64,000 nucleotides of DNA, taken from positions 558,001 to 622,000 of the forward strand of contig NZ_CP063362.1 of NCBI RefSeq assembly GCF_016807805.1, given 5' to 3'. Under the pieces are notes generated by a model, which was given only the letters and a program-made list of their open reading frames with translations, was not told the origin of the DNA and did not search any database. The stretch is from Xanthobacter dioxanivorans (GTDB lineage: Bacteria > Pseudomonadota > Alphaproteobacteria > Rhizobiales > Xanthobacteraceae). Below are positions 56,246 through 64,000 of this stretch, in pieces (position 1 is the first letter of the stretch; each line of letters opens with the position of its first letter). A program made the translations under genes and the position numbers.

Positions 56246-57067
56246 ATGCGTATCCTCTTTCTCGGCGACGTCGTCGGCCGCCCCGGCCGGGAGTGCGTCA
56301 CCTCCCTCCTCCCCGGCCTCGTCGCCCGCTGGTCCCTCGATTTGGTGGTGGTCAACGGGGAGAATGCCGCCGGCGGGTTCGGCATCACCGAAGCCATCTA
56401 TGAGGATCTGCTCGCCGCTGGCGCGGACGCGATTACCCTCGGCAACCACGCCTTCGACCAGCGCGAGGCCCTCGTCTTCATCGAGCGCGCCCCGGCTTTG
56501 GTGCGGCCCATGAACTATCCGCCCGGAACGCCGGGGCGCGGCGCCGCCATCGTCGAGGCGAAGAACGGCGCCCGCGTGCTGGTGCTCAACGTGATGGGCC
56601 GCGTGTTCATGGACCCGCTGGACGACCCCTTCGCCTCCCTGGACCGGGCGCTGGACGGGGCCGCGCTCGGCCATGTGGTGGATGCGGTGGTGGTGGACGT
56701 GCACGCCGAGACCACCAGCGAGAAGCAGGCCATCGGCCACTATTGCGACGGCCGCGCCACCCTCGTGGTGGGGACCCACACCCATGTGCCGACCGCCGAC
56801 TATCGCATCCTCGCCGGTGGCACCGCCTACATGACCGATGCCGGCATGTGCGGCGCCTATGACGGGGTCATCGGCATGGACAAGGAGGAGCCCCTGCGCC
56901 GCTTCACCCGCAAGCTCGCCTCCGCCCGCTTCGAGCCGGCGGCGGGGCCGGCGACGCTTTCGGGCGTCGCGGTGGAAACCGACGACCGCACCGGCCTCGC
57001 CCGGCGGGTCGCCGCCGTGCGCCTCGGTGCCGGGCTGGAAGAGGCGCGACCGGCCTTCTGGGAGTGA
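56246..57067 (+). CDS. TIGR00282-type metallophosphoesterase (YmdB-like)
   Basis: A 273-residue phosphoesterase with all metal motifs: [10 protein letters not shown] (residues 7-16), [11 protein letters not shown] (about 38-48), GNHAFDQ (about 66-72), and [10 protein letters not shown] near residue 177. YmdB-like enzymes hydrolyse cyclic nucleotides or similar phosphodiesters. The ATG at 56246 gives the usual N-terminus; an upstream ATG at 56213 adds 11 residues. Confidence 0.9.
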   Translation: MRILFLGDVVGRPGRECVTSLLPGLVARWSLDLVVVNGENAAGGFGITEAIYEDLLAAGADAITLGNHAFDQREALVFIERAPALVRPMNYPPGTPGRGAAIVEAKNGARVLVLNVMGRVFMDPLDDPFASLDRALDGAALGHVVDAVVVDVHAETTSEKQAIGHYCDGRATLVVGTHTHVPTADYRILAGGTAYMTDAGMCGAYDGVIGMDKEEPLRRFTRKLASARFEPAAGPATLSGVAVETDDRTGLARRVAAVRLGAGLEEARPAFWE

Positions 57068-57228
57068 CCCTGGGGAATTGGCGCGCCTGCGAACGCCATG
57101 CTGCACCCGCTTTCTTGCTCTTTTCCCCGGCTCGGACCTATAAGGCCGGCTCCAGTCAACAGGATCGGTCCGGGCGGCGCTGCATCAGCGGGGCGCGGGG
57201 TCGAAGCTCAAAGGGAATGGTGGCGGCC

Positions 57229-57975
57229 ATGGCCGGGCATTCGCAATTCAAGAACATCATGCACCGCAAGGGCCGGCAGGACGCGATGCGCTCCAAGCTG
57301 TTCTCCAAGCTGGCGCGCGAGATCACCGTCTCGGCCAAGATGGGCCTGCCCGATCCCAACATGAACGCGCGCCTGCGCGCCGCCATCCTCGCGGCCCGCG
57401 CCGAAAACATGCCCAAGGACAATATCGAACGCGCCATCAAGAAGGCGGCCGGCGCCGACGGTGAGAATTACGACGAGATCCGCTACGAGGGCTACGGCCC
57501 CGGCGGTGTCGCCGTGATCGTCGAAGCCCTGACCGACAACCGCAACCGCACGGCTTCCGAGGTGCGCTCCTACTTCACCAAGTCCGGCGGCAACCTCGCC
57601 GAGACCGGCGCGGTATCGTTCATGTTCGACCGGGTGGGTGCCATCGAGTACGGGCCGGAGAAGGCGGACGCCGATACCATGATGGAAGCCGCCATCGAGG
57701 CCGGCGCCGACGACGTGACCTCCTCCGAGCATGGGCACGAGGTGGTGTGCGCGGCCGAAAATCTCGCCGAGGTGCAGCACGTGCTGGAGGCGAAGTTCGG
57801 CGAGCCGAAGAAGGCGGCGCTGGTCTGGCGGCCGCAGAACACCATCGCTGTGGACGATGAAACCGGCGAGAAGCTGCTGCGCCTCGTGGAGAGCCTCGAG
57901 GACAATGACGACGTGCAGAGCGTCACCGCCAATTTCGAGCTGTCCGACGCGCTCCTCGCCAAGATGAGCGCCTGA
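57229..57975 (+). CDS. yebC: YebC/PmpR-family protein (TACO1)
   Basis: A 248-residue YebC protein. The N-terminus [19 protein letters not shown] is the family hallmark, and the three-domain layout ([17 protein letters not shown], then [20 protein letters not shown]) is complete. Members act as translation or transcription factors. The ATG at 57229 is chosen by homology; the open frame begins at 57064. It precedes the ruv genes, as in many proteobacteria. Confidence 0.95.
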   Translation: MAGHSQFKNIMHRKGRQDAMRSKLFSKLAREITVSAKMGLPDPNMNARLRAAILAARAENMPKDNIERAIKKAAGADGENYDEIRYEGYGPGGVAVIVEALTDNRNRTASEVRSYFTKSGGNLAETGAVSFMFDRVGAIEYGPEKADADTMMEAAIEAGADDVTSSEHGHEVVCAAENLAEVQHVLEAKFGEPKKAALVWRPQNTIAVDDETGEKLLRLVESLEDNDDVQSVTANFELSDALLAKMSA

Positions 57976-58014
57976 GCCCGGGCGAGCCTATGTCGGTACC
58001 CGGACGCCGGGCAT

Positions 58015-58043
58015 AAAAAAGGAGGCGAGCCGGGCCGCCTCCT
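58015..58043 (-). terminator. Rho-independent terminator after the MerR gene
   Basis: Stem GGAGGCG/CGCCTCC (58021-58027 and 58036-58042) followed on the minus strand by T6 (58015-58020). It lies downstream of the MerR gene; the yebC gene on the other strand ends just before it. Confidence 0.75.
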
Positions 58044-58080
58044 CGCAGTCTCACGTCCGGTCGCGCACCTTCCGGGGCGA

Positions 58081-58542
58081 TCAGGCGGCGAGCTGGTTCG
58101 CCATGGACTTCAGCTCCTCGATCGCCGCATCGATCTCGCTGCGCTGGCGTTCGAGCTGGGCGAGCTGCGACAGGCAGCGGTCGCGGGTGAGCGAAAGGCT
58201 CCCCTCCTCGCCGTCATGGGCCGCCACGAGCAGCCGAATCTCGGCGAGGGTGAAGCCGAGATGCTTGCCCTTGAGGATCACCGCGAGGCGGCGGCGGTCG
58301 GATTCCGAATAGAGCCGGGTCATGCCGTCGCGGCGCGGCGAGAGCAGGCCCTTGTCCTCATAGAACCGCAGCGCGCGCAGCGTGATGGCGAACTCGCGCG
58401 AGAGGTCGCCGATGGTAAAGACGGGCGCCCCGTCGCGTACCGGCTCGGACGCGACATGGACCGGCCGCGCGATGGCGGAGCCGAAGCCCTGGTCGAACTG
58501 CGGCTTCCCGAACGTCGGATTTTCGAACGTCTTGGCGTCCAT
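58081..58542 (-). CDS. MerR-family transcriptional regulator
   Basis: A 153-residue MerR protein. The HTH (about residues 43-70, FTIGDLSREFAITLRALRFYEDKGLL) is preceded by an extended N-terminus; the pattern GMTRLYSESDRRRLAVILKGKHLGF resembles LiuR-type regulators of acyl-CoA catabolism. A coiled-coil dimer helix follows. No cysteine ligands for metals are seen. The start at 58542 follows GAGGGGAAAACGG. No target gene is adjacent. Confidence 0.88.
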   Translation of the reverse strand: MDAKTFENPTFGKPQFDQGFGSAIARPVHVASEPVRDGAPVFTIGDLSREFAITLRALRFYEDKGLLSPRRDGMTRLYSESDRRRLAVILKGKHLGFTLAEIRLLVAAHDGEEGSLSLTRDRCLSQLAQLERQRSEIDAAIEELKSMANQLAA

Positions 58543-58843
58543 GTGCCGTTTTCCCCTCGCAGTCCGCGGCCCGGAGGGCACACGGCAAACGGTGTGTGGT
58601 CGATGAGAGCGGCGCTGCCCGAGTCATGCCCGGCGGGCCGCAATGACCCCATGCCTAAGCCGTTCCCGCCTTCGCCGCGAGGTTCAGGGGGCTACCGTTG
58701 GGGAAAGTAACAGTTACGAGGCATCTGGAATCAGCACTTTAACGCGACGTTTACCAAGTTCGGAAACTCTCTGTTCAGTGAATCAGCTGAGTGCGGGCAT
58801 GGTAATGGGACACCAAACCCATCCACGCCACGGGGAGGCCGGA
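58543..58843. other. Leader upstream of the PodJ-like gene, no gene recognised
   Basis: About 300 bases of which the right part (from about 58700) is more AT-rich than the surroundings and may contain promoters for the divergent MerR and PodJ-like genes. No small gene or structured RNA was recognised. Confidence 0.5.
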
Positions 58844-61447
58844 ATGGAGCGGATGGTGCGCACGGCCCAGACAGGTGCGGCGACGCGTGTGACCCCGATG
58901 CGGCCGCGGGGCATTCGGTCCATGGACGACCACACCGTGCCCGACGTGCCGGTTTGGGATGTGATGGACGTTCCGGCGTCGACGATCGAGGCGCTGCGGA
59001 GCGAGGTGGAGGCCTTGCGCGCCCGCCTTGCCCAGACCGCGCCGCGGCGGGCGATCGTGGAGATGGATCGCGCCATCTGCCTGCTGAACAGGCGGGTAGA
59101 GGACATTCGCGAAGCCGGCGCGGCAGGCCGCGACGGCCGCGAGGAACTCCTGCTGCGCGAGCTGGGCGAGCTGAAGGCCGGGGTCGCCGCCCTCGCCCGC
59201 CCGGAACGGGTGCGGGCCCTGGAATCCGGCCTCGACGCCCTCTCCCGCAAGATCGACCTGATGGGCGCCAAGGCGGTGGACCCGGTGGAAGTGGCTCGCC
59301 TGCACGGTCAGCTGGCGGAGCTGAAGGACCTCGTGGGACGCGCCGTGAGCGCCGCCGCAGTGCCCGGCGGACTGAGCAAGCTGGCGGAGCGGCTCGCCAC
59401 CTGCGCCGAGGACATCGCCCGCGCCGGCGAGGACACCGCCCGCCGCCTGGCCGAGGCCACCAGCCGATTCGAGCGCAACGCCGTCGCCCTGCTGGAGCGG
59501 GTGGAGAACCTCCAGGCCCGGGCGCGGATCGGCGACGCGGCGGCCGCCGAAGACCTCAAGCTGTCCCTTCTCGCCGTTCTGGAGACCGTCCACCGGCGCC
59601 TCGACCAGGTCTCGGACCAGGTGAGCCGGCAGGTGGTCGCCCTCTCGCCCGCCATCGGCGCGGAGCTGACCCAGCGGCTCGATCTGCTACTGCAGCGAAT
59701 CAGCGCCGCCGAGGAAGCCGGCAAGCTCGCCATCGCGCCGCTGGCGGACGTGGTGGAGCGCCATCTTCTCGCGCTGACCGAGCAATTCCGCGACGCCCAT
59801 GCCCGGCTCGGCCGGCTCGATACCATCGAGATCTCGATCCAGCGCATGGCCGAGGAGATGCGTCAGGTGCGCGAGACGACGCACAGCGCCACCAGCGAGG
59901 CGGTCCGCGCCGTCACGGCGAAGGTCTCGACCGATCCGGATGGCGTCGCGGTGGTCGGGCTGAAGCGCGGCCTCGCCGCGCTCGAGGCCCGGCAGGACGA
60001 GATCGAGCGGCGGGCCAGCGAGATTCTCGTGAACGACCTCGAGCTGGAGCTCAACGACATCGCCGTCGCCCTGGATCGCGACGCCAACGGCGCCTATGCC
60101 CCGCGCGCCGCCGGAAAACAGCCGCACGCCGCCGCGCCCGAGATGCACGAGCCGGAACCCGAGCCCGTGGCGGCGGCCCCGACCCATCCTGCGCCGGCCT
60201 CGCCGGAGGCCCCACCGGCTTCGACCGAGACGCCGTGGCCGGGCGAGGCGCCGCGGGTCGGTGAGATGCCCTGGCCGCGCGCCGGGCGCCGGGCCCCCTG
60301 GGAGCAGGCCGAGCACGCGGATGGAGCAGACCCCCGCCCGCGCATGGGCGAGCGCAAGATTCCCAAGCGGCAGGAACTCAAGAAGCCGGAAGCCCGGCGG
60401 CATGATTCCAAGCGGGAGCACCGCATCCTGCGGGGCGACTTCTTCCGCCGCCACCGGCACGTGGCCATGGTGGCGCTGATCGCCGGCGCCACCACCGTCT
60501 TCGCCGGCACTGCGGTGGGCCTTGCCTGGCGCAACGGCCCGGAGCTGATTTCCGGCGTGACCTCGGCCGTGCGCCGCCTCGCCGCCCCGGCGGTCACCGG
60601 CGTCTCGGGCACCGACCTTCCCGCCCCCATGGGCACCCCCGCTTTGCAGAGCGCGGCGCGGGCCGGCGATCCGGCGGCCGCTTTCGTGGTGGCGGGCCGC
60701 TTCGCCGATGACGGCGAGCTCGACAGCGCCGTCAAATGGCTCGCCTTCGCCATGGCGCAGGGCTCGGCGCCGGCGGCCCATCGTCTCGGCGTGCTCTACG
60801 AGGCGGGCGGGCGCGACATCGGCGAGGCCCGGCGCTTCTATGAATGGGCGGCGCAGCAGGGCAACGTCCGCGCCATGCACGCCTTGGCCATGCTCTTGTC
60901 CGACGGCCGCACCGCCGGCGCAGGCGGCAAGCCCGACTGGGAAGGGGCAGTGCGCTGGTTCCGTGCCGCCGCCGAGCTCGGCCATCGCGACAGCCAGTAC
61001 AATCTGGGCGTGGTCTACGCCCGCGGCCTCGGGGTGAGCGCCGATCTGGGCGAAGCCTGGAAGTGGCTCAACCTCGCCGCCGCCCAGGGCGACGACGACA
61101 GCGCCAAGAAGCGCGACATCATCGCCCGCGACACCGACGCCGCAACCCTCGCCCGCGCCCAGCAGGCATCCGCGGTGTTCGTGCCGGTCACGCCGAACCC
61201 GTCGGCGAACATGGTGGACCTGCGCCCGGAATGGACCGACGGCGCCGACACCCAGGGGATGGCCGGCAGCACGGCGCCGGCGACGGACAAGGGGCTGCTG
61301 CTGGCGAGCAACCAGCCCGCCGCCCCGCTGTCCGCCGCCCCGCAAGCCCGGCCCCCGGCGGCGAGCCCGCAGGCAGCAGGAGCCCAGATGGCAGGAGCGC
61401 AGATGGCGAGCACGAAGCCGGCGAGCCGCCCCTCATCGACCAAATGA
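58844..61447 (+). CDS. PodJ-like membrane protein with coiled coils and Sel1 repeats
   Basis: An 867-residue protein. Residues up to about 500 are rich in heptad coiled coils (GREELLLRELGELKAGV; LADVVERHLLALTEQFRD); a proline/alanine linker and a basic stretch lead to one membrane segment near 539-561 (HVAMVALIAGATTVFAGTA). The part after it holds about four Sel1 repeats (AHRLGVLYEAGG; YNLGVVYARGLGV) and a low-complexity tail. The layout matches PodJ-type polar organisers and related envelope proteins, although no peptidoglycan-binding domain was seen. Start at 58844 follows GGGGAGGCCGGA. Confidence 0.8.
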   Translation: MERMVRTAQTGAATRVTPMRPRGIRSMDDHTVPDVPVWDVMDVPASTIEALRSEVEALRARLAQTAPRRAIVEMDRAICLLNRRVEDIREAGAAGRDGREELLLRELGELKAGVAALARPERVRALESGLDALSRKIDLMGAKAVDPVEVARLHGQLAELKDLVGRAVSAAAVPGGLSKLAERLATCAEDIARAGEDTARRLAEATSRFERNAVALLERVENLQARARIGDAAAAEDLKLSLLAVLETVHRRLDQVSDQVSRQVVALSPAIGAELTQRLDLLLQRISAAEEAGKLAIAPLADVVERHLLALTEQFRDAHARLGRLDTIEISIQRMAEEMRQVRETTHSATSEAVRAVTAKVSTDPDGVAVVGLKRGLAALEARQDEIERRASEILVNDLELELNDIAVALDRDANGAYAPRAAGKQPHAAAPEMHEPEPEPVAAAPTHPAPASPEAPPASTETPWPGEAPRVGEMPWPRAGRRAPWEQAEHADGADPRPRMGERKIPKRQELKKPEARRHDSKREHRILRGDFFRRHRHVAMVALIAGATTVFAGTAVGLAWRNGPELISGVTSAVRRLAAPAVTGVSGTDLPAPMGTPALQSAARAGDPAAAFVVAGRFADDGELDSAVKWLAFAMAQGSAPAAHRLGVLYEAGGRDIGEARRFYEWAAQQGNVRAMHALAMLLSDGRTAGAGGKPDWEGAVRWFRAAAELGHRDSQYNLGVVYARGLGVSADLGEAWKWLNLAAAQGDDDSAKKRDIIARDTDAATLARAQQASAVFVPVTPNPSANMVDLRPEWTDGADTQGMAGSTAPATDKGLLLASNQPAAPLSAAPQARPPAASPQAAGAQMAGAQMASTKPASRPSSTK

Positions 61448-61567
61448 CGCGGTTTCCGGCCCGGCGCGGCGGCGCTCCGGCTTAGGCGCGCCGGCCGCAG
61501 GACGGCATCGGCGCGGCACGGGCACGCGCCGCCCCTTCCGTCGCGGCGCCGGCTGACGCACCCTGCC

Positions 61568-62080
61568 ATGATGGATTCCAACACGATTCGCATCCTCGGG
61601 CTCGATCCCGGCCTCCGGCGCACCGGCTGGGGCGTCATCGACGTCACGGGCTCGCGCCTCGCCTTCGTGGCCTGCGGCACCATCCTGCCGCCGGAGGACG
61701 CGCCCATGGGCCAACGCCTCGCGGCGCTCCACCGCGAGCTCGCAGCGGTGCTCGCCCACTTCACGCCCCAGGAGGCGGCGGTGGAGGAGACCTTCGTGAA
61801 CATGAACCCCTCGTCCACCCTCAAGCTCGGGCAGGCCCGCGGGGTGGTGATGCTGGCCCCGGCTCAGATGGGGCTTTCCGTCGCCGAATATGCGCCGCTG
61901 CTGGTGAAGAAGAGCGTCGTGGGCGCGGGACGGGCGGAAAAGGCGCAGGTGCGCATGATGATCTCCATCCTCCTGCCGAAGGCGACGCCGCAGACCGAGG
62001 ATGCCGCCGACGCGCTCGCCGTGGCCGTCACCCACGCCCATCATCGCGGCGCCGCTGCGCGCGCCCACGCCGCGCTGTAG
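61568..62080 (+). CDS. ruvC: Crossover junction endodeoxyribonuclease RuvC
   Basis: A 170-residue Holliday-junction resolvase. Catalytic acids: Asp in [13 protein letters not shown], Glu in AAVEETFVN, and two Asp in [30 protein letters not shown] is typical. It resolves junctions in complex with RuvAB. Start ATG 61568 or 61571 (two methionines). Confidence 0.96.
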   Translation: MMDSNTIRILGLDPGLRRTGWGVIDVTGSRLAFVACGTILPPEDAPMGQRLAALHRELAAVLAHFTPQEAAVEETFVNMNPSSTLKLGQARGVVMLAPAQMGLSVAEYAPLLVKKSVVGAGRAEKAQVRMMISILLPKATPQTEDAADALAVAVTHAHHRGAAARAHAAL

Positions 62081-62112
62081 GATCACTGCGTTTCACACCG
62101 CAGGGGGCGGGC

Positions 62113-62544
62113 ATGATCGTCGGGCATCTGGCACTTGTGGTGGCGGCGCTCTTCACCGGGGCCGCTGTCTATATCAACGTGGCCGAGCAGCCGGCGCGGC
62201 TGGCGCTGGCAGACGCGGCGGCCCTGCGGCAATGGAAGCCGGCCTACAAGCGCGGCTTCGCCATGCAGGCCTCCCTCGCCTTGGCCGGCGCCGTGCTGGG
62301 AGCGGTGGCGTTCGCCCGCGAGGGCGACTGGCACTGGCTGGCGGGCGGGGTGCTCATGCTCGCCAACTGGCCCTATACCCTCATCGGCATCATGCCCACC
62401 AACCGACGCCTGCTGGCGACCGGCGAAACCGCGGCCGGGCCGGAGACGCGCCAGCTGATCGAGAACTGGGGCCAGCTGCACATGGTGCGCACCGGCCTCG
62501 GCGCGCTCGCCACGCTGGTCTTCCTTTGGGCCGCCGTCACCTGA
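62113..62544 (+). CDS. DUF1772 family membrane protein
   Basis: A 143-residue protein with about four membrane segments ([18 protein letters not shown] near the N-terminus, [44 protein letters not shown]). NVAEQPARL and [10 protein letters not shown] match DUF1772 (anthrone-oxygenase-like) proteins. The role is unknown. It lies between ruvC and ruvA on the same strand. Confidence 0.85.
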   Translation: MIVGHLALVVAALFTGAAVYINVAEQPARLALADAAALRQWKPAYKRGFAMQASLALAGAVLGAVAFAREGDWHWLAGGVLMLANWPYTLIGIMPTNRRLLATGETAAGPETRQLIENWGQLHMVRTGLGALATLVFLWAAVT

Positions 62545-62554
62545 AAGGCGTGAG

Positions 62555-63166
62555 ATGATCGGAAAGCTGAAGGGCGTGGTGGACACGCTGGAGGAGGACC
62601 ACGTGATCCTCGACGTCCATGGCGTCGGCTATCTCGTGCACTGCTCCGGCCGCACCCTCTCGGCCCTGCCGCGGGCGGGGGAGGCGGCAAGCCTGTTCAT
62701 CGAGACGCACGTGCGCGAGGACCAGATCCGCCTGTTCGGCTTCACCTCGGTGGCGGAGCGCGACTGGTTCCGCCTGTTGCAGGGGGTGCAGGGCATCGGC
62801 ACCAAGACGGCGCTCGCCGTGCTCTCAACCCTGAGCGCGTCGGAGCTCACCCAGGCCATCGCCCTCGGCGACAAGGCGACCGTGGCCCGGGCGCCGGGCG
62901 TCGGCCCGCGCGTGGCGACGCGCATCATCACCGAGCTGAAGGACAAGATGCCGGGCTTCTCCGCCGCCGAGCCTTTGGCCGCGCAGCTCGGCGTCGTGGC
63001 GTCGGTGAAGGGCGGCGCGGCGGCGGACGCGGTGTCGGCGCTGGTCAATCTCGGCTACGCCATCCCCCAGGCCAATGCCGCCGTGGCCTCCGCCCTGCGC
63101 ACGGGGGGCGAGGAGGCGCCGGCGGAGACGCTGATCCGGCTGGGGCTGAAGGAGCTGGCGAAGTAG
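62555..63166 (+). CDS. ruvA: Holliday junction branch migration protein RuvA
   Basis: A 203-residue RuvA. Domain I starts [12 protein letters not shown], domain II carries the helix-hairpin-helix [15 protein letters not shown] and [18 protein letters not shown], domain III ends [11 protein letters not shown]. It binds the junction and loads RuvB. Starts 10 bp after the DUF1772 gene. Confidence 0.96.
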   Translation: MIGKLKGVVDTLEEDHVILDVHGVGYLVHCSGRTLSALPRAGEAASLFIETHVREDQIRLFGFTSVAERDWFRLLQGVQGIGTKTALAVLSTLSASELTQAIALGDKATVARAPGVGPRVATRIITELKDKMPGFSAAEPLAAQLGVVASVKGGAAADAVSALVNLGYAIPQANAAVASALRTGGEEAPAETLIRLGLKELAK

Positions 63167-63180
63167 GCCCCGCGCCGGCC

Positions 63181-63711
63181 TCACGGCATCCGCGACGCGA
63201 TCTTCAGCACCTCCCCATCCACCGCGAAGCTGCCGTAGCCGCGGTGATGGATGGTGCGAGGCGCCTTCTGCGCCGGGTCGCACCACGCCTTCACCACCTC
63301 CAGCACGAACAGGTTGAAGCGGTTGACGAGGCGCGTCTCGATGACCCGGCATTCGAGGTTGGCGAAGCATTCCGCCACCAGCGGCGCCTTGACCTTCGCC
63401 GCCGGCCGGGGGGTGAGGCCGATGGTGGAAAACTTGTCCACGTCACGGCCGGAGCAGTTGCCCACCTGGACCACCTTCTCCGCCAGCTCCACGGCGGGGA
63501 TGGCGATGACGCATTCCTTGGTGGCGCGCAGGGCCGCAAAACTGTGGTCGGCGCCGGAGACGATGCAGGCGATGAGGGGGGGCGTGAACTCCACCATCAT
63601 GTGCCACGACAGGGTCATCACGTTGGCCCGGCCGGCGCGCGCGGTGGTGAGCAGCACCACCGGCCCCGGCTCGATCAGCTGGTAGACCTCGGCGAGCGGC
63701 AGGTCCTTCAT
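63181..63711 (-). CDS. Flavin reductase-like FMN-binding protein
   Basis: A 176-residue flavin-reductase-domain protein: GPVVLLTTARAGRANVMTLS at residues 15-34, FTPPLIACIVS, and CRVIETRLVNRFNLFVLEV near the C-terminus. Family members are flavin reductases or oxygenase partners; specificity is unknown. The start at 63711 follows GGAGGCGTTCC. It runs opposite to the ruv genes, between ruvA and ruvB. Confidence 0.87.
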   Translation of the reverse strand: MKDLPLAEVYQLIEPGPVVLLTTARAGRANVMTLSWHMMVEFTPPLIACIVSGADHSFAALRATKECVIAIPAVELAEKVVQVGNCSGRDVDKFSTIGLTPRPAAKVKAPLVAECFANLECRVIETRLVNRFNLFVLEVVKAWCDPAQKAPRTIHHRGYGSFAVDGEVLKIASRMP

Positions 63712-63748
63712 GGAACGCCTCCGTTCGATCTGCGCGACGCCGACACGC

Positions 63749-63781
63749 ACCCGACATGGCCGACATGGCCGAGTGTCGGGT
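63749..63781. repeat. 8-bp inverted repeat with GACATGGCC repeats
   Basis: ACCCGACA and TGTCGGGT flank a 17-base loop that contains a direct CCGACATGG repeat. It lies in the divergent gap before ruvB; it could be an operator or simple hairpin. Confidence 0.45.
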
Positions 63782-63950
63782 CCGGGTCGTCGCGGTGTGT
63801 CGGGGGATGTCGGGCGAACGTCGTGTCCATCCGCCCCTCCCGGCGCCTGTTCCCCTTCCGTACCGGACCGGCGCGCACTAAAGTCGCGCGAGTCGCAAGT
63901 CGCCGATCAAACGTATCCGATCACCAGCCCGAAGGGGAGCAAGGCGCTCC

Positions 63951-64000
63951 ATGAATACCCGCCTGCTCTCGGGCGAGAAGCGCGGCGAGGATGCCGCCGA
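63951..64000 (+). CDS. ruvB: Holliday junction DNA helicase RuvB (partial, N-terminus only)
   Basis: Only sixteen codons are in the window (MNTRLLSGEKRGEDAA), matching the variable N-terminus before the RuvB AAA+ domain. The gene order after ruvC and ruvA supports the call. Confidence 0.7.
   Translation, partial: MNTRLLSGEKRGEDAA

Overview
The window is GC-rich alphaproteobacterial DNA that looks chromosomal. Gene content (dapD, prfC, yebC, ruvC-ruvA-ruvB, a 6S RNA gene in front of a 5-formyltetrahydrofolate cyclo-ligase, a PodJ-like Sel1 protein, many Liv-type transporters) fits Hyphomicrobiales, possibly a Xanthobacteraceae-like genus. The genus is an inference and no species-specific marker was seen.

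Layout. 1-12.6 kb: a Liv-type ABC transporter with a long-chain-type acyl-CoA synthetase (minus strand), a PaaK-like ligase and TetR regulator (plus), an orphan solute-binding protein (minus), a CaiC-like ligase, and an unusual protein joining a MaoC hydratase to the C-terminal enoyl-CoA hydratase half of a FadN-type enzyme. Four ATGAA-N5-TTCAT-like sites in the two divergent promoter regions suggest a single TetR regulon for CoA-dependent acid catabolism. 12.6-30.6 kb: an accessory-looking block bracketed by two different, truncated IS3-family orfA remnants. It holds a minus-strand run (nitrilase, MOSC/ferredoxin-reductase fusion, frameshifted NMT1/SsuA-like binding protein, ATPase, permease, LysR), a LysR/MBL-hydrolase/PPOX-like/isochorismatase-like group, and a 2068-residue glycine-repeat autotransporter. 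30.6-37.4 kb: DUF1330 protein, second orphan binding protein, SDR, frameshifted aldehyde dehydrogenase, MaoC hydratase, class III CoA-transferase, divergent LysR with a palindromic operator.

37.4-42.2 kb: higBA toxin-antitoxin with paired operators, tRNA-Ser(GGA), dapD, prfC, a small secreted protein. 42.2-55.3 kb: two divergent catabolic operons. The minus one is quinone oxidoreductase, two SDRs and a GntR regulator. The plus one is binding protein, LivH, a fused LivM-LivG, LivF, an AroE-like dehydrogenase with an altered substrate motif, an SDR, an FAD-linked D-2-hydroxyacid dehydrogenase and a GMC oxidoreductase. Together they look like an uptake-and-oxidation pathway for a hydroxylated, perhaps cyclic, substrate. 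55.3-64 kb: core genes (6S RNA, cyclo-ligase, metallophosphoesterase, yebC, MerR regulator, PodJ-like protein, ruvC, DUF1772 protein, ruvA, flavin reductase, start of ruvB).

Three genes (binding protein at 15.7-16.7 kb, isochorismatase-like at 22.6-23.3 kb, aldehyde dehydrogenase at 33.2-34.6 kb) carry single-base frameshifts, each at a G/C homopolymer. This may reflect sequencing error, pseudogene decay or slippage. No CRISPR array, intact transposon or prophage was seen.
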